From the NCBI RefSeq assembly GCF_000243075.1, contig NC_016745.1, forward strand, positions 985,660 through 1,049,659: a DNA stretch of 64,000 nt, written 5' to 3'. Both the position numbers and the translations under genes were made by a program. The notes below the pieces were generated by a model, which saw only the letters and a program-made list of their open reading frames with translations, searched no databases and had not been told where the DNA came from. The DNA comes from Oceanimonas sp. GK1. GTDB taxonomy: Bacteria; Pseudomonadota; Gammaproteobacteria; Enterobacterales; Aeromonadaceae. Below are positions 7,434 through 17,792 of this stretch, piece by piece; within the stretch, counting starts at the first letter, position 1, and the number at the start of each line of letters is the position of its first letter.

Positions 7434-8317
7434 GGTAGGGGACGCAGCCGCAGCCGGCTGTTGGGCTGATCCTTGACCCGCAGCACGGTGTCGGCATCCA
7501 GATCCTTGTTGAGCACCGACGTCAGCAGGCAGCGGTTGCCCCGGCAGCACACGCTCAGCACGGTGCCGGCCCGGCGCCAGTTGTCCCCCAGTTGCAGTTC
7601 CAGATCCTGGTTGACGGTTACCTCGCCTTCTACCTCGCCTTCCACAATAAACATGGCCTTTTTATTGGCGCCCCGGTACTTGGCCCGGGCCACGGTTTCC
7701 TGGCCCATGTAGCAGCCCTTGTTGAAACTGATCCCGCCAATAGCCTGCAGGTTGAGCATTTGCGGAATGTATTCGCCCTGGTGCTCGGCACTCATGTCCG
7801 GTAACCCGGCCTGGAGCATCAGCCCTTGCCATTCCTGCTCCTCGCCCTGGGGCAGATCGGGCAGGGCGGCGTTCTTGGGCAGCACCAGCAGGGCGTGTTC
7901 GGCGGCCACCGGAATAATAACGCCGCCCTGCCACAGGTTGCCGTCGCCGACCTCGTGGCTGAGCCAGTGGGACAGCCCCTCACCGGCCAGGCCGCAGACG
8001 CGCCAGCGGTCGCTGGCCTCCTCGATGTCGACCTTGGAAAACACCGCGAATTTTTTCAGCTCCGGCAGCTGGCGCGCCACCAGCGAGCGGTTCGTGACCA
8101 GCAGCAGTTGCTCGCCCAGATTGGCCAGCCAGAAACTGGCCCACAGTTTGCCCTTGCTGTCGCAATGGCCGCCGGGGCAGGCGTCGCCGGCATTCAGGGC
8201 GGCCACGTCACAGGTAACCTGGCCTTGCAGGTATTTGACCCGCTCATTACCGGTGAGGCCGATCACGGCCCGGTCGGTCAGCGGGTAAAGGCGGGGGGAG
8301 GAGGCGATGGTAAACAC
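7415..8317 (-). CDS. ygfZ: Folate-binding tRNA-modifying protein YgfZ
   Basis: A 300-residue protein with the family signature KGCYMGQETVARAKYRG near residue 215. YgfZ binds tetrahydrofolate, supports repair or assembly of Fe-S enzymes such as MiaB, and is structurally related to the GcvT aminomethyltransferase. It is divergent from sdhE-ygfX, as in E. coli and relatives. Confidence 0.95.
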   Translation of the reverse strand: MFTIASSPRLYPLTDRAVIGLTGNERVKYLQGQVTCDVAALNAGDACPGGHCDSKGKLWASFWLANLGEQLLLVTNRSLVARQLPELKKFAVFSKVDIEEASDRWRVCGLAGEGLSHWLSHEVGDGNLWQGGVIIPVAAEHALLVLPKNAALPDLPQGEEQEWQGLMLQAGLPDMSAEHQGEYIPQMLNLQAIGGISFNKGCYMGQETVARAKYRGANKKAMFIVEGEVEGEVTVNQDLELQLGDNWRRAGTVLSVCCRGNRCLLTSVLNKDLDADTVLRVKDQPNSRLRLRPLPYALAD

Positions 8318-8435
8318 GGGTGTACCCTCTGTTTCATTCTTAAAATGTGACCCTCATGGTAAAGACGGCCAAGTTATTTGTCAGTATTCATTCGACCTTA
8401 TACCATGAGCTTTGTTTTGTTACATGGAAGCCGAC

Positions 8436-8699
8436 ATGCTCACAACCTCCGACAAACCCCGCCTGATCTGGGCATGCCGCCGGGGCATGCTGGAGCTGGA
8501 TGTCATTCTCGCGCCCTTTGTGGAGCACGAATACGACGCCCTGGATGCCGCACAGCAGGCCACCTTCCGCCGCCTGCTGGAGTGTGATGATCCGGACTTG
8601 TTTGCCTGGTTCATGGGCCACGACAGCTCAAAGGACGTTGCCCTGCAGGCCATGGTGAACCACATTCTTGAGCGCAACCAGCTTCGCAATCAACGCTGA
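8436..8699 (+). CDS. sdhE: FAD assembly factor SdhE
   Basis: An 87-residue helical-bundle protein with the flavinylation motif RRGMLELD and the blocks EHEYDALD and LLECDDPDLFAWFMGH. SdhE promotes covalent FAD attachment to the SdhA and FrdA subunits. The ATG at 8436 is chosen because GGAAG ends 5 nt upstream and homologues start here; ATG 8424 and TTG 8412 are less likely. The downstream ygfX gene overlaps its end. Confidence 0.95.
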   Translation: MLTTSDKPRLIWACRRGMLELDVILAPFVEHEYDALDAAQQATFRRLLECDDPDLFAWFMGHDSSKDVALQAMVNHILERNQLRNQR

Positions 8700-9051
8700 G
8701 CCCTCGCGGCTGCACCGGCTGTATTTGCTGGGGCTGGCGCTTGCGCTCTGGCTGCCGGCCGGGCTGTTGCTCAGTGCCGACCGGCTGCCCTGGTTTGCGC
8801 CGGGCTGGTTGCTGGCGGTGGTGCTGATGTGGCGTCGCAGCCGGCATTACCGGTTGCAGGGGGAATTCAACGCCGGTGTGCTCAGCCTGAACGGCCGCCG
8901 CGGTGAGCTGTCCCAACACAGCCGGGTGGGGCCCGGCTTTTTGTTGCTGGTACTGAAGGGCGACCCCTGGCCGCCGCTGTGGCTGTTTCAGGATGCGGTG
9001 CCCGACGCCGTGTACCGGCGCCTGGCACGGCAACTGCTTTACGCCGGCTGA
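8668..9051 (+). CDS. ygfX: YgfX (CptA-like) membrane protein
   Basis: A 127-residue protein with two hydrophobic helices (about 18-36 and 42-55) and a soluble C-terminal domain containing [16 protein letters not shown], as in YgfX. In E. coli YgfX is encoded with SdhE and has been described as a toxin acting on MreB/FtsZ, although an SdhE-linked role is also possible. No ATG fits; TTG at 8668 inside sdhE is the only reasonable start, giving a 32-bp overlap. The end overlaps nadB on the other strand by 13 bp. Confidence 0.8.
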   Translation: MSATSFAINAEPSRLHRLYLLGLALALWLPAGLLLSADRLPWFAPGWLLAVVLMWRRSRHYRLQGEFNAGVLSLNGRRGELSQHSRVGPGFLLLVLKGDPWPPLWLFQDAVPDAVYRRLARQLLYAG

Positions 9052-10664
9052 CGGCGGCGGTAGTTGGCGGGGATCAGCACGGTGGGTTTGGGGCTGTCCT
9101 GCTGTTCGGGATAGTCCAGGGTGTAGTGCAGGCCGCGGGACTCCTTGCGCTCCATCGCCGACAACACAATCAGCTCGGCCACCTGCACCAGGTTACGCAG
9201 CTCCAGCAGGTTGTTGCTGACCCGGAAGTTGGCGTAATACTCCTGAATTTCCTGCTGCAACAGCTCGATACGGCGCTTGGCCCGCTCCAGCCGCTTGTTG
9301 GAGCGCACTATCCCCACATAGTCCCACATGAACAGCCTGAGCTCGTGCCAGTTGTGGTGGATCACCACTTCTTCATCCGAGTTGGTCACCTTGCTTTCAT
9401 CCCACAGCGGCAGCATGGGCGGCTCCGGCGTGGTGGCGAGATGGGCCAGCATGTGCTCGCCGGCGGCGCGGGCAAACACGATGCACTCGAGCAGCGAGTT
9501 GGAGGCCATGCGGTTGGCGCCGTGCAGGCCGGTGTAGGACACCTCGCCAATGGCATAAAGGCCGTCGATGTCGGTGCGGCCCTGGCGGTCGACCATGACG
9601 CCACCACAGGTATAGTGGGCGGCGGGCACCACCGGCATGGCCTGTTGGGTGATGTCGATGCCCACCTTGAGGCAACGCTCATAAATGGTGGGGAAGTGCT
9701 TGATGATAAAGTCGGCGGGTTGGTGGCTGATGTCGAGATACATGCAGTCGGCACCCAGGCGCTTCATTTCGTGGTCGATGGCCCGGGCCACAATGTCCCG
9801 GGGCGCCAGCTCGGCCCGCTCGTCGAAGTCGGGCATAAAGCGGCTGCCGTCCGGGCGCTTGAGCAGGGCGCCTTCGCCGCGCAGGGCCTCGCTCAGCAGA
9901 AAGTTGTTGTCGTCCGGGTGATACAGGCTGGTGGGATGGAACTGATTGAATTCCATGTTGGCCACCCGGCAGCCGGCCCGCCAGGCCATGGCGATGCCGT
10001 CGCCGGAGCTGACGTCCGGGTTGGAGGTGTACTGGTACACCTTGGAGGCGCCGCCGGTGGCCATGGCCACAAACTTGGCGCGTACCGTTTCCACCCGCTC
10101 CTTGTTGCGGTTCCACACATAGGCGCCCAGCACCCGGTTGCCGGGCAGGCCCAGCTTGGCGGTGGTGATCAAATCCAGGGCGTTGACCCGCTCCAGCACG
10201 TGAATGTTGGGGTGACGCTTGACCTGGTCGATCAGGGTGGTCTGCACCGCCCGGCCGGTGGCATCGGCGGCGTGGAAAATGCGTCGGTGGCTGTGACCGC
10301 CTTCCCGGGTCAGGTGGTAGCTGGGCTCGCCCTGGGCCGACTCTTCGGTATCAAAGGGCACGCCCTGGCCGATCAGCCACTGAATGGCGTCGGGGGCGTT
10401 GCGGGCGGTGAATTCCACCACGGCCTCATCGCACAGGCCGGCGCCGGCGATCAGGGTGTCGGCAACGTGGGACTCGATGCTGTCGGTTTCATCAAAGACG
10501 GCGGCAATGCCCCCTTGAGCGTAAAGGGTGGCCCCTTCGGCGAGCGGTCCTTTGCACAGCACATGCACCTGAGCGTGGCTGGCCAGTTTCAGCGCCAGGG
10601 ACAGGCCGGCGGCACCGCTGCCAATGATGAGCACGTCGCAGAGGTATTCAACGGGATCCTTCAT
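9039..10664 (-). CDS. nadB: L-aspartate oxidase NadB
   Basis: NadB oxidises L-aspartate to iminoaspartate, the first step of de novo NAD synthesis. The 541-residue product starts with the FAD Rossmann motif [16 protein letters not shown]. It carries [12 protein letters not shown], the [16 protein letters not shown] active-site block, [13 protein letters not shown] and [12 protein letters not shown]. The C-terminal helical domain is complete. It is convergent with ygfX and divergent from rpoE, the E. coli arrangement. Confidence 0.97.
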   Translation of the reverse strand: MKDPVEYLCDVLIIGSGAAGLSLALKLASHAQVHVLCKGPLAEGATLYAQGGIAAVFDETDSIESHVADTLIAGAGLCDEAVVEFTARNAPDAIQWLIGQGVPFDTEESAQGEPSYHLTREGGHSHRRIFHAADATGRAVQTTLIDQVKRHPNIHVLERVNALDLITTAKLGLPGNRVLGAYVWNRNKERVETVRAKFVAMATGGASKVYQYTSNPDVSSGDGIAMAWRAGCRVANMEFNQFHPTSLYHPDDNNFLLSEALRGEGALLKRPDGSRFMPDFDERAELAPRDIVARAIDHEMKRLGADCMYLDISHQPADFIIKHFPTIYERCLKVGIDITQQAMPVVPAAHYTCGGVMVDRQGRTDIDGLYAIGEVSYTGLHGANRMASNSLLECIVFARAAGEHMLAHLATTPEPPMLPLWDESKVTNSDEEVVIHHNWHELRLFMWDYVGIVRSNKRLERAKRRIELLQQEIQEYYANFRVSNNLLELRNLVQVAELIVLSAMERKESRGLHYTLDYPEQQDSPKPTVLIPANYRRRQPA

Positions 10665-10755
10665 AAAGTATCATTGGCTCGAAATGGAGAGTCTTTGCAT
10701 GTTATCCCATGCGTTCCTTTCGCGCAGCCGTATTTGGCTTTTCCAAATGAGTTCA

Positions 10756-10782
10756 GAACTTTTTCCCGCCTGTGAAGTCCAT
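10756..10782 (+). promoter_or_regulatory. Candidate sigma-E promoter for rpoE autoregulation
   Basis: GAACTT (10756-10761), a 16-bp spacer and TCCAT (10778-10782) fit the sigma-E pattern GAACTT-N16-TCTGA with two -10 mismatches. It lies 64 bp before the rpoE start. Autoregulation of rpoE is established in E. coli; its presence here is inferred. Confidence 0.55.
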
Positions 10783-10845
10783 TAAGGTACGCTTGTGACG
10801 GGCTGGTGGTCAGACACCGGAAGAATCGGAGGGTACGCGGCTCGT

Positions 10846-11424
10846 ATGAGCGAAAATTTGACGGATCAGCAACTGATCGAGCGGGTTCAGCGGGGTGACA
10901 AGAATGCGTATAACCTGCTGGTGAAAAAATATCAGTACAAAGTGGCGAACCTGGTGTCCCGTTACGTGTCCAACCCCGGAGACGTCCCCGATGTGACCCA
11001 GGAGGCCTTTATCAAGGCTTATCGGGCATTACCCGGTTTTCGTGGCGACAGTGCCTTTTTCACCTGGCTGTATCGCATTGCGGTCAACACCGCCAAGAAC
11101 CATCTGGTGTCGCAGCGGCGGCGCCCGCCGGGGTCGGACGTGGAGGTGGACGACGCCGAGTATTACGGCGGCGGCGATGCCCTCAAGGAGCTGGCTTCGC
11201 CGGAAAGCCTGATGCTGACCGAAGAAATCCGCCGGGCCGTGTATGAAACCATAGACGGGCTGCCGGACGACTTGAAAACGGCAATCACACTGCGAGAGCT
11301 GGAAGGGATGAGCTACGAAGACATTGCGAGTGTCATGGACTGTCCGGTAGGCACCGTCCGTTCACGCATCTTTCGGGCTCGGGAAGCGATTGACAAGCGG
11401 GTGACCCCCTTACTTCGGAGTTGA
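10846..11424 (+). CDS. rpoE: Sigma-E, extracytoplasmic function sigma factor
   Basis: A 192-residue ECF sigma factor almost collinear with E. coli RpoE. Region 2 contains DVPDVTQEAFIKAYRALPGF and WLYRIAVNTAKNHLV; region 4 contains LPDDLKTAITLRELEGMSYE and CPVGTVRSRIFRAREAI. It directs transcription of envelope-stress genes and is held by RseA. The ATG at 10846 (MSENLTDQQ) matches homologues; GGAGGG lies 12 nt upstream, a rather long spacing. It leads the rpoE-rseA-rseB-rseC operon. Confidence 0.97.
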   Translation: MSENLTDQQLIERVQRGDKNAYNLLVKKYQYKVANLVSRYVSNPGDVPDVTQEAFIKAYRALPGFRGDSAFFTWLYRIAVNTAKNHLVSQRRRPPGSDVEVDDAEYYGGGDALKELASPESLMLTEEIRRAVYETIDGLPDDLKTAITLRELEGMSYEDIASVMDCPVGTVRSRIFRAREAIDKRVTPLLRS

Positions 11425-11437
11425 ACGGGGAAGTGTT

Positions 11438-11995
11438 ATGGCTAACAAAGAGCAAATATCGGCACTGGTAGACGGAGAAATTCAGGACAGGGTGTTGCTG
11501 GAGGACGTTGCCAACAACAAGGAGCTGGCCGACACTTTTGGCCGTTATCACCTGTACCGCGATGCCTTGCGCAACGAGCTGCCCGAGCGGCTGCCATTCG
11601 ATCTCAGCGATGGCGTGATGGCGGCGCTGGAGCACGAGCCGGCGCTCACCGCCGCCAACGACAGCCAGGCGGCTCCTGGCCGGGAAAACGTGGTGCGGCC
11701 GCGCTTCGGCCTTGGCCGGCTCACGCCAGCCCTGCGCCACGCGGGCCAGTTTGCCATTGCCGCCTCGGTGTCGGCGGCGGTCATTTTCGGTGTGCAGCAA
11801 TACAGTCAGCCCTCGGCCACCCAGTCGCCGGTGCTCAATACCGTGCCCCTGAGCGGCGGCGCCGCCCCGGTCAGCCTGAATTACCAGGCTGATGCCCAGC
11901 AGCGGGCCAAGGAGCAGCAACTGCTGGAGCAGGAGCGGCGCATCAACGCCCTGCTGATGGACCACGAACTGCAGCAACGGCTGCGCCAGGACTGA
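11438..11995 (+). CDS. rseA: Anti-sigma-E factor RseA
   Basis: A 185-residue single-pass inner-membrane protein. The cytoplasmic N-terminal domain has the RseA pattern EQISALVDGE and FGRYHLYRDALRNELP. One TM helix (FAIAASVSAAVIFGV, about 107-123) and a periplasmic tail follow. RseA binds sigma-E and is cleaved by DegS and RseP on envelope stress. It lies 13 bp after rpoE. The tail ends in a Gln/Glu-rich helix likely to contact RseB. Confidence 0.95.
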   Translation: MANKEQISALVDGEIQDRVLLEDVANNKELADTFGRYHLYRDALRNELPERLPFDLSDGVMAALEHEPALTAANDSQAAPGRENVVRPRFGLGRLTPALRHAGQFAIAASVSAAVIFGVQQYSQPSATQSPVLNTVPLSGGAAPVSLNYQADAQQRAKEQQLLEQERRINALLMDHELQQRLRQD

Positions 11996-12010
11996 GGTAG
12001 CCATTTCTTG

Positions 12011-12979
12011 ATGTATCGCGGACTGTGGGGGTGGCTTGCCCTGCTGCTGATAACGGCGTGGCCCGCCCGGGCCACCGTGGAGGCCGATCCGGAGGTGCTG
12101 CTGCAACGCATGCAGCAGGCCTACCGGCAATTGAATTTTGAGCTGACCCTGATCGACTCGGGCATCGGCGAGCCCGAACCCAAGCGGCTGACCCGGGGCC
12201 ACCTCGATGGTCAGGCGCTGACCCACCTGCTGCACCTCAATGGTCGTCCCCGGGAGTTCGTCCAGCGGGATGATGAAACCAGCTTTTTTGATTACGGCCC
12301 CGAAGGTTACACCCTGCGCGACTCCCGTCTGCCGGGACTGTTTACCCGGGTGCAACGCTTGCCGCTGGCGCAGTTGCTAACGCACTACGAGGCGGTCATC
12401 GCCGGGCGCAGCCGGGTGCTGGGGCGCACCGCCAACCTGGTACGGCTGTTGCCCAGAGCGGAGCACTGCTACGGCTATGTCTTGTGGCTGGATCAGCAGT
12501 CCGGTTTGTTGCTGCGCCTCGACACCCTGGATCAGGAAGCCACCCTGGTGGCCCAGAGCATGGGGGTGGCGCTGACCATCAGCGAAGAGCCGGCGCCCTT
12601 GCTGCGGGAATTGCAGGCTATTCGCCTGCCTCCCGCCATGCCCCTGGCCGAGGTGCCCCCGGCACCGGGGCAGACCAGCTGGCAGGCCGGCTGGCTGCCG
12701 GAAGGCTTTGAAATCCGTACTCAAAATCGGCACCGGCTGCCGCTGACCGAGCAGCCGGTGGAGTACCTGATGGCGTCCAATGGCGTGGTGGATGTGTCGG
12801 TCTACGTGGCTGAGTCCACGGTCAGCGAGCCCCGTCAGCAACTGGTGCGTCAGGGGGCCACCCATCTGGTGAGCCTGGTCAGCCCGGGGCGAGTGGAAGT
12901 CACCGTGGTGGGCGACGTGCCCGCCGATATCGCCCGGCGCATCGCCGAGTCGGTTGCCCCCGCAGAGGCGAAAGAATGA
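12011..12979 (+). CDS. rseB: Periplasmic sigma-E regulator RseB
   Basis: A 322-residue protein with a signal peptide (WLALLLITAWPARA). The N-terminal LolA-like domain and C-terminal domain are as in RseB. It binds RseA in the periplasm and shields it from DegS; lipopolysaccharide and misfolded porins release it. ATG at 12011 is used in preference to the preceding TTG codon at 12008. It overlaps rseC by ATGA. Confidence 0.94.
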   Translation: MYRGLWGWLALLLITAWPARATVEADPEVLLQRMQQAYRQLNFELTLIDSGIGEPEPKRLTRGHLDGQALTHLLHLNGRPREFVQRDDETSFFDYGPEGYTLRDSRLPGLFTRVQRLPLAQLLTHYEAVIAGRSRVLGRTANLVRLLPRAEHCYGYVLWLDQQSGLLLRLDTLDQEATLVAQSMGVALTISEEPAPLLRELQAIRLPPAMPLAEVPPAPGQTSWQAGWLPEGFEIRTQNRHRLPLTEQPVEYLMASNGVVDVSVYVAESTVSEPRQQLVRQGATHLVSLVSPGRVEVTVVGDVPADIARRIAESVAPAEAKE

Positions 12980-13419
12980 TTGAAGAAATCGCCACCGTGA
13001 CCGCCGTGCACTCGGGTGGGGTGGAAGTCCGCTGTTTCAGCAAGTCGGCCTGTGGCCAGTGCCGGCAACGCAGCACCTGCGGCACCGGCCTGGTGTCGGG
13101 AGCCCTGCCGGAACGCAACCACCAGTTTGTGATCGCCACCGAGCTGGTGCTCAAACCCGGAGAACAGGTCCGCATCGGCATTCCCGAACAGAGCCTGATT
13201 ACCGGCGCCCTGCTGGTCTATCTGCTGCCGCTGTTGTGCCTGCTGACCGGCGGCCTGGTTGCCGGCTGGGCCGGGCTGGGGGAAGGCGCCAGCATTCTGG
13301 GGGCGCTGGCCGGTGGCGGGCTGGGTTTTGGGCTGGCAGCCCGCCTTGCCCAGCGCCGCGGCCGGCGGGATCAGCCGGTGATACTGGGGCCGCTGATCCC
13401 GGTGGTGCGCGCCGACTAG
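12976..13419 (+). CDS. rseC: Membrane protein RseC
   Basis: A 147-residue inner-membrane protein with an N-terminal cytoplasmic Cys cluster (CFSKSACGQCRQRSTCG, about 19-35) and two TM helices at about 75-95 and 100-120. The Cys pattern C-X5-C-X2-C-X5-C is like that of RseC/RsxC-associated proteins and probably binds an Fe-S cluster. In E. coli it is linked to SoxR reduction. It is the last gene of the rpoE operon. Confidence 0.92.
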   Translation: MIEEIATVTAVHSGGVEVRCFSKSACGQCRQRSTCGTGLVSGALPERNHQFVIATELVLKPGEQVRIGIPEQSLITGALLVYLLPLLCLLTGGLVAGWAGLGEGASILGALAGGGLGFGLAARLAQRRGRRDQPVILGPLIPVVRAD

Positions 13420-13432
13420 TCCCGACTAAGGA

Positions 13433-13462
13433 TTGGTCACTGTGCCGGGAATCCGGTAGAAT
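13433..13462 (+). promoter_or_regulatory. Candidate sigma-70 promoter for lepA
   Basis: TTGGTC (13433-13438), an 18-bp spacer and TAGAAT (13457-13462) lie 45 bp before the lepA ATG, in the only spacer between rseC and the lepA operon. Confidence 0.5.
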
Positions 13463-13506
13463 CTCGTCTTTATTGTCGCCATTGACTACGGACGCCTTAT
13501 CGCATC

Positions 13507-15303
13507 ATGAAGCATATTCGTAATTTCTCCGTCATCGCTCACATCGACCACGGCAAATCGACCCTGTCCGATCGCCTGATCCAGGTATGCGGTGGCCTGA
13601 CCGACAGGGAAATGCAGCAGCAGGTTCTCGACTCCATGGATCTGGAGCGTGAGCGCGGCATTACCATCAAGGCCCAGAGTGTGACCCTGAACTACCAGGC
13701 GCAGGACGGCAACCAGTACCAGCTCAACTTCATCGATACGCCCGGGCACGTGGACTTCTCCTACGAGGTCTCCCGCTCGCTGGCGGCCTGTGAAGGGGCG
13801 CTCTTGGTGGTGGACGCCGGTCAGGGGGTTGAGGCACAGACTCTGGCCAACTGCTACACCGCGCTGGACATGAACCTGGAAGTGGTGCCGGTGCTGAACA
13901 AGATTGACCTGCCCCAGGCCGAGCCGGAGCGGGTGGCGGAAGAAATCGAGGATATCGTCGGCATCGATGCCATCGACGCGGTGCGCTGCTCGGCCAAAAC
14001 CGGCCTGGGCGTGGATCAGGTACTGGAAACCATCGTCCAAAAGATTCCGTCACCGGAAGGCAATCCCGAGGGGCCGCTGCAGGCGCTGATCATCGACTCC
14101 TGGTTTGACTCCTACCTGGGCGTGGTGTCGCTGGTGCGCATCAAGCACGGCAACCTGAAAAAGAACGACAAGATCAAGGTGATGAGCACCGGCCAGGTAT
14201 GGGGCGTGGATCGCATCGGCATCTTCACCCCCAAGCAGAAGGACACCGAGGGCCTGAACTGCGGCGAAGTGGGCTGGGTGGTGTGCGGCATCAAGGATAT
14301 TCACGGCGCGCCGGTGGGGGATACCCTGACCCATGCCAAGTACGGGGCCGACAAGCCGCTGCCGGGCTTTCAGAAGGTCAAGCCCCAGGTCTATGCCGGC
14401 CTGTTCCCCATTTCCAGCGACGACTACGAGGCGTTCCGTGACGCCCTCGACAAGCTCTCCCTGAACGACGCCTCGCTGTTCTACGAGCCGGAAACCTCCA
14501 ACGCCCTGGGCTTTGGTTTCCGCTGCGGCTTCCTTGGCATGCTGCACATGGAGATCATTCAGGAGCGGCTGGAGCGGGAATACGATCTGGATCTGATCAC
14601 CACGGCGCCCACCGTGGTCTACGAGGTGGTCAAGACCGACGGCGAAGTAGTCTACATCGACAGCCCATCCCAGCTGCCGGCGGTGAACAACATCGAGGAA
14701 ATTCACGAGCCCATCGCCGAGTGCCATATTCTGGTGCCCCAGGAGTACCTGGGCAACGTCATCACCCTGTGCATCGAGAAGCGCGGCGTGCAGACCAACA
14801 TGGTGTATCACGGCAACCAGGTGGCGCTGACCTACGAAATTCCCATGGCGGAAGTGGTGCTCGACTTCTTTGACCGGCTGAAGTCCACCAGTCGCGGCTA
14901 CGCCTCGCTGGATTACGGCTTCAAGCGTTTCGAGGCGGCCAACATGGTACGCCTGGACATCATGATCAACGGGGATCGGGTCGACGCCCTGGCGATCATC
15001 ACCCACAAGGACAACGCCCAGTTCCGCGGCCGTCAGCTGGTGGAGAAAATGCGCGAGCTGATCCCCCGCCAGATGTTCGATATCGCCATTCAGGCGGCCA
15101 TCGGCAACCAGATCATCGCCCGCAGCACCGTCAAGGCCCTGCGCAAGGACGTGACCGCCAAGTGTTATGGCGGCGACGTCAGCCGCAAGAAAAAGCTGCT
15201 GGCCAAGCAGAAGGAAGGCAAGAAGCGGATGAAATCCCTGGGGCGGGTTGATATTCCCCAGGACGCCTTCCTGGCCATTTTGCACGTAGGTAAGGACAAG
15301 TAA
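13507..15303 (+). CDS. lepA: Elongation factor 4 (LepA)
   Basis: A 598-residue translational GTPase. The G-domain motifs are AHIDHGKST (G1), [10 protein letters not shown] (G2), [11 protein letters not shown] (G3), NKIDLP (G4) and CSAKTG (G5). The LepA-specific C-terminal domain (residues about 490-598) ends in a basic tail. EF4 acts on stalled or early elongating ribosomes. It is followed after 2 nt by lepB, as in E. coli. Confidence 0.98.
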   Translation: MKHIRNFSVIAHIDHGKSTLSDRLIQVCGGLTDREMQQQVLDSMDLERERGITIKAQSVTLNYQAQDGNQYQLNFIDTPGHVDFSYEVSRSLAACEGALLVVDAGQGVEAQTLANCYTALDMNLEVVPVLNKIDLPQAEPERVAEEIEDIVGIDAIDAVRCSAKTGLGVDQVLETIVQKIPSPEGNPEGPLQALIIDSWFDSYLGVVSLVRIKHGNLKKNDKIKVMSTGQVWGVDRIGIFTPKQKDTEGLNCGEVGWVVCGIKDIHGAPVGDTLTHAKYGADKPLPGFQKVKPQVYAGLFPISSDDYEAFRDALDKLSLNDASLFYEPETSNALGFGFRCGFLGMLHMEIIQERLEREYDLDLITTAPTVVYEVVKTDGEVVYIDSPSQLPAVNNIEEIHEPIAECHILVPQEYLGNVITLCIEKRGVQTNMVYHGNQVALTYEIPMAEVVLDFFDRLKSTSRGYASLDYGFKRFEAANMVRLDIMINGDRVDALAIITHKDNAQFRGRQLVEKMRELIPRQMFDIAIQAAIGNQIIARSTVKALRKDVTAKCYGGDVSRKKKLLAKQKEGKKRMKSLGRVDIPQDAFLAILHVGKDK

Positions 15304-15305
15304 CC

Positions 15306-16220
15306 ATGGCAAGTACCTTTGCCCTGATCCTGGTGCTGGTGACCCTGGTCACCGGTATCATCTGGGCCTGTGACAAGTGGATCTGGGCGCCCCAGCGGGG
15401 GCGCCGGCTGGCCGAGGCGCAACAAAGCCACGGCAACAAGGTGGATGCGGCCGCCCTGGCGAAAGCCGCCGCCACCCCCGGCTGGATCGAACAGGCCAGA
15501 TCCATCTTTCCGGTGATCGCGGCGGTGCTGGTGCTGCGCTCCTTTATCTATGAGCCCTTTCAGATCCCCTCCGGCTCCATGATGCCCACCCTGCTGGTGG
15601 GCGACTTCATTCTGGTGGAGAAATTCTCCTACGGGCTGAAGGAGCCGGTCACCAACACCACCCTGATCCCCACCGGCAAGCCGGAGCGGGGGGACATAGC
15701 GGTGTTCAAGTATCCCGAGAATCCGCGTATCGACTACATCAAGCGGGTGGTGGGGCTGCCCGGGGACCATATCGTTTACCGGGACAAGCAGCTCTATATT
15801 AAGCCCGCCTGTGACGGCAACGACTGCCCCGGTTACGCGCCGGTGCCGCTCACCTTTGCACAAAGCGGCGAATTTACCCAGATGGGCATACCCCTGGCCC
15901 GTTACCGTGAAGCGCTGACCGAACGCGCCCACGACGTGCTGCAAAATCCGCTGCTGCCGGACCGGGTGTCCATGTATCACCGTCAGCCGGGCACCGCTCT
16001 GAATGAATGGGTGGTACCGGAAGGGCACTACTTCACCCTGGGCGACAACCGGGACAACAGCACCGACAGCCGGTTCTGGGGCTTTGTGCCCGAAGGCAAC
16101 CTGGTGGGCCGGGCGGTCGCCATCTGGATAAGCTTTGAGTTTGATCGCAACGCCGACAGCTGGCTGCCATCCTGGGTGCCGAGTGATGTGCGTTTCAGCC
16201 GAATAGGCGCAATTCATTGA
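15306..16220 (+). CDS. lepB: Signal peptidase I LepB
   Basis: A 304-residue inner-membrane serine/lysine protease that cleaves Sec and Tat signal peptides. There is a TM helix at 4-22 and a second near 66-80. The catalytic Ser91 lies in IPSGSMMPT and the general base Lys146 in [22 protein letters not shown] is the box E motif. It overlaps rnc by one base (TGATG). Confidence 0.97.
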   Translation: MASTFALILVLVTLVTGIIWACDKWIWAPQRGRRLAEAQQSHGNKVDAAALAKAAATPGWIEQARSIFPVIAAVLVLRSFIYEPFQIPSGSMMPTLLVGDFILVEKFSYGLKEPVTNTTLIPTGKPERGDIAVFKYPENPRIDYIKRVVGLPGDHIVYRDKQLYIKPACDGNDCPGYAPVPLTFAQSGEFTQMGIPLARYREALTERAHDVLQNPLLPDRVSMYHRQPGTALNEWVVPEGHYFTLGDNRDNSTDSRFWGFVPEGNLVGRAVAIWISFEFDRNADSWLPSWVPSDVRFSRIGAIH

Positions 16221-16888
16221 TGAAAAAATTGAACAACCTGCAAAAACAACTGGGTCATACCTTTAACGACGAAGCCCTGCTGGTACGGGCGCTGACTCAC
16301 CGTAGCGCCGGCTCCCGCCATAACGAGCGACTGGAGTTCCTTGGGGACTCCATCCTCAGCATGGTGATCGCCGACGCCCTGTTCCATCGTTTTCCCAAGG
16401 TCAACGAAGGGGACATGTCACGCATGCGCGCCACCCTGGTGCGGGAAAAGACCCTGGCCGAGCTGGCCCGGGCCTTTGAGCTGGGGGAATACCTGATCCT
16501 GGGGCCCGGTGAGCTGAAAAGCGGCGGTTACCGCCGGGAATCGATCCTGGCCGATGCGGTCGAGGCGCTGATCGGCGCCATCTACCTCGACAGCGGCATA
16601 GAGCGCATTACCCAGCTGCTGCTGAGCTGGTACGACAGCCGGCTCAACGACATTCAGCCCGGGGTGGAGCAAAAGGATCCCAAGACCCGGCTGCAGGAGC
16701 TGTTGCAGGGCAAGCGCAAACCGCTGCCCACCTACGAGGTGGTCGACGTTATTGGCGAGGCCCATAATCAGAAATTTACCGTGCACTGCACCGTGGACGG
16801 CCTGGCCGAGCCCGTGGTGGGGGTGGGCACCAGCCGCCGCAAGGCGGAACAGGCGGCGGCCGAGCAGGCCCTGGATACCTTGTTATGA
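16220..16888 (+). CDS. rnc: Ribonuclease III
   Basis: A 222-residue double-strand-specific endoribonuclease that processes rRNA and mRNA. The signature [12 protein letters not shown] supplies the Mg-binding acids, and [13 protein letters not shown] the second set. The C-terminal dsRNA-binding domain (about 152-222) includes [13 protein letters not shown] 16220 directly follows a TTG codon and is the homologous start. It overlaps era by 4 nt (ATGA). Confidence 0.97.
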   Translation: MKKLNNLQKQLGHTFNDEALLVRALTHRSAGSRHNERLEFLGDSILSMVIADALFHRFPKVNEGDMSRMRATLVREKTLAELARAFELGEYLILGPGELKSGGYRRESILADAVEALIGAIYLDSGIERITQLLLSWYDSRLNDIQPGVEQKDPKTRLQELLQGKRKPLPTYEVVDVIGEAHNQKFTVHCTVDGLAEPVVGVGTSRRKAEQAAAEQALDTLL

Positions 16889-17790
16889 CAGAACAACAGC
16901 AAACCTATTGCGGCTTCGTGGCCATCGTCGGCCGTCCCAACGTGGGCAAGTCGACCCTGCTGAACCGGCTGCTCGGGCAGAAGGTCAGTATTACCTCGAA
17001 AAAACCCCAGACCACTCGGCACCGCATCATGGGCATCGACACCGACGGCGCCTACCAGGTGGTGTATGTCGATACCCCCGGGCTGCACATCGAGGAAAAG
17101 CGGGCCATCAACCGGCTGATGAACCGCGCCGCCAGCAGCTCGCTGGGCGACGTGGAAATGGTGGTGTTCGTGGTGGACGGCACTCAGTGGACCAAGGACG
17201 ACGACATGGTGCTGAACAAGCTGCGGCGCATGGATTGCCCGGTGGTGCTGGCGATCAACAAGATCGATAATGTCGACAACAAGGAGGCCCTGCTGCCCCA
17301 CATGCAGTGGCTGGCCCAGCAGATGGACTTTGCCGACATCGTGCCTATCTCGGCGGAAAAGGGCACCAACGTCGACACCATCGCCAAACTGGCGCGCTCG
17401 CGGCTCAAGCCGTCGTTGCACTATTTTCCGGAAGACTACATCACCGATCGTTCCGCCCGTTTTATGGCGGCGGAGATCATTCGCGAGAAACTGATGCGTT
17501 TTACCGGTGATGAGCTGCCCTACTCGATCACCGTGGAGATCGAGCGTTATCAGACCGACGAAAAAGGCGTGGTGCACATCAACGGCCTGATCCTGGTGGA
17601 GCGCAGCGGCCAGAAGCGTATGGTGATCGGCAACAAGGGCGAAAAGCTGCGCACCATCGGCACCGAAGCCCGGCTGGATCTGGAGCGGTTGCTGGAGCAG
17701 AAGGTCTATCTGGAGCTGTGGGTCAAGGTCAAATCCGGCTGGGCCGATGACGAGCGTGCCCTGCGCAGCCTGGGTTACGGCGACGACTGA
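16885..17790 (+). CDS. era: GTPase Era
   Basis: A 301-residue essential GTPase for 16S rRNA maturation and 30S assembly. The G domain shows [26 protein letters not shown] and SAEKGTN. The C-terminal KH domain carries [18 protein letters not shown], which binds the 3' end of 16S rRNA. It is translationally coupled to rnc upstream and is followed by recO 2 nt later. Confidence 0.98.
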   Translation: MTEQQQTYCGFVAIVGRPNVGKSTLLNRLLGQKVSITSKKPQTTRHRIMGIDTDGAYQVVYVDTPGLHIEEKRAINRLMNRAASSSLGDVEMVVFVVDGTQWTKDDDMVLNKLRRMDCPVVLAINKIDNVDNKEALLPHMQWLAQQMDFADIVPISAEKGTNVDTIAKLARSRLKPSLHYFPEDYITDRSARFMAAEIIREKLMRFTGDELPYSITVEIERYQTDEKGVVHINGLILVERSGQKRMVIGNKGEKLRTIGTEARLDLERLLEQKVYLELWVKVKSGWADDERALRSLGYGDD

Positions 17791-17792
17791 GC

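Noticed and set aside
8979..10775. 598-codon open frame antisense to nadB
   Set aside because: The opposite strand encodes complete NadB with all motifs; the antisense product has none.
12850..13181. Antisense small frames across the rseB-rseC junction
   Set aside because: They overlap two conserved coupled genes and have no motif or start signal.
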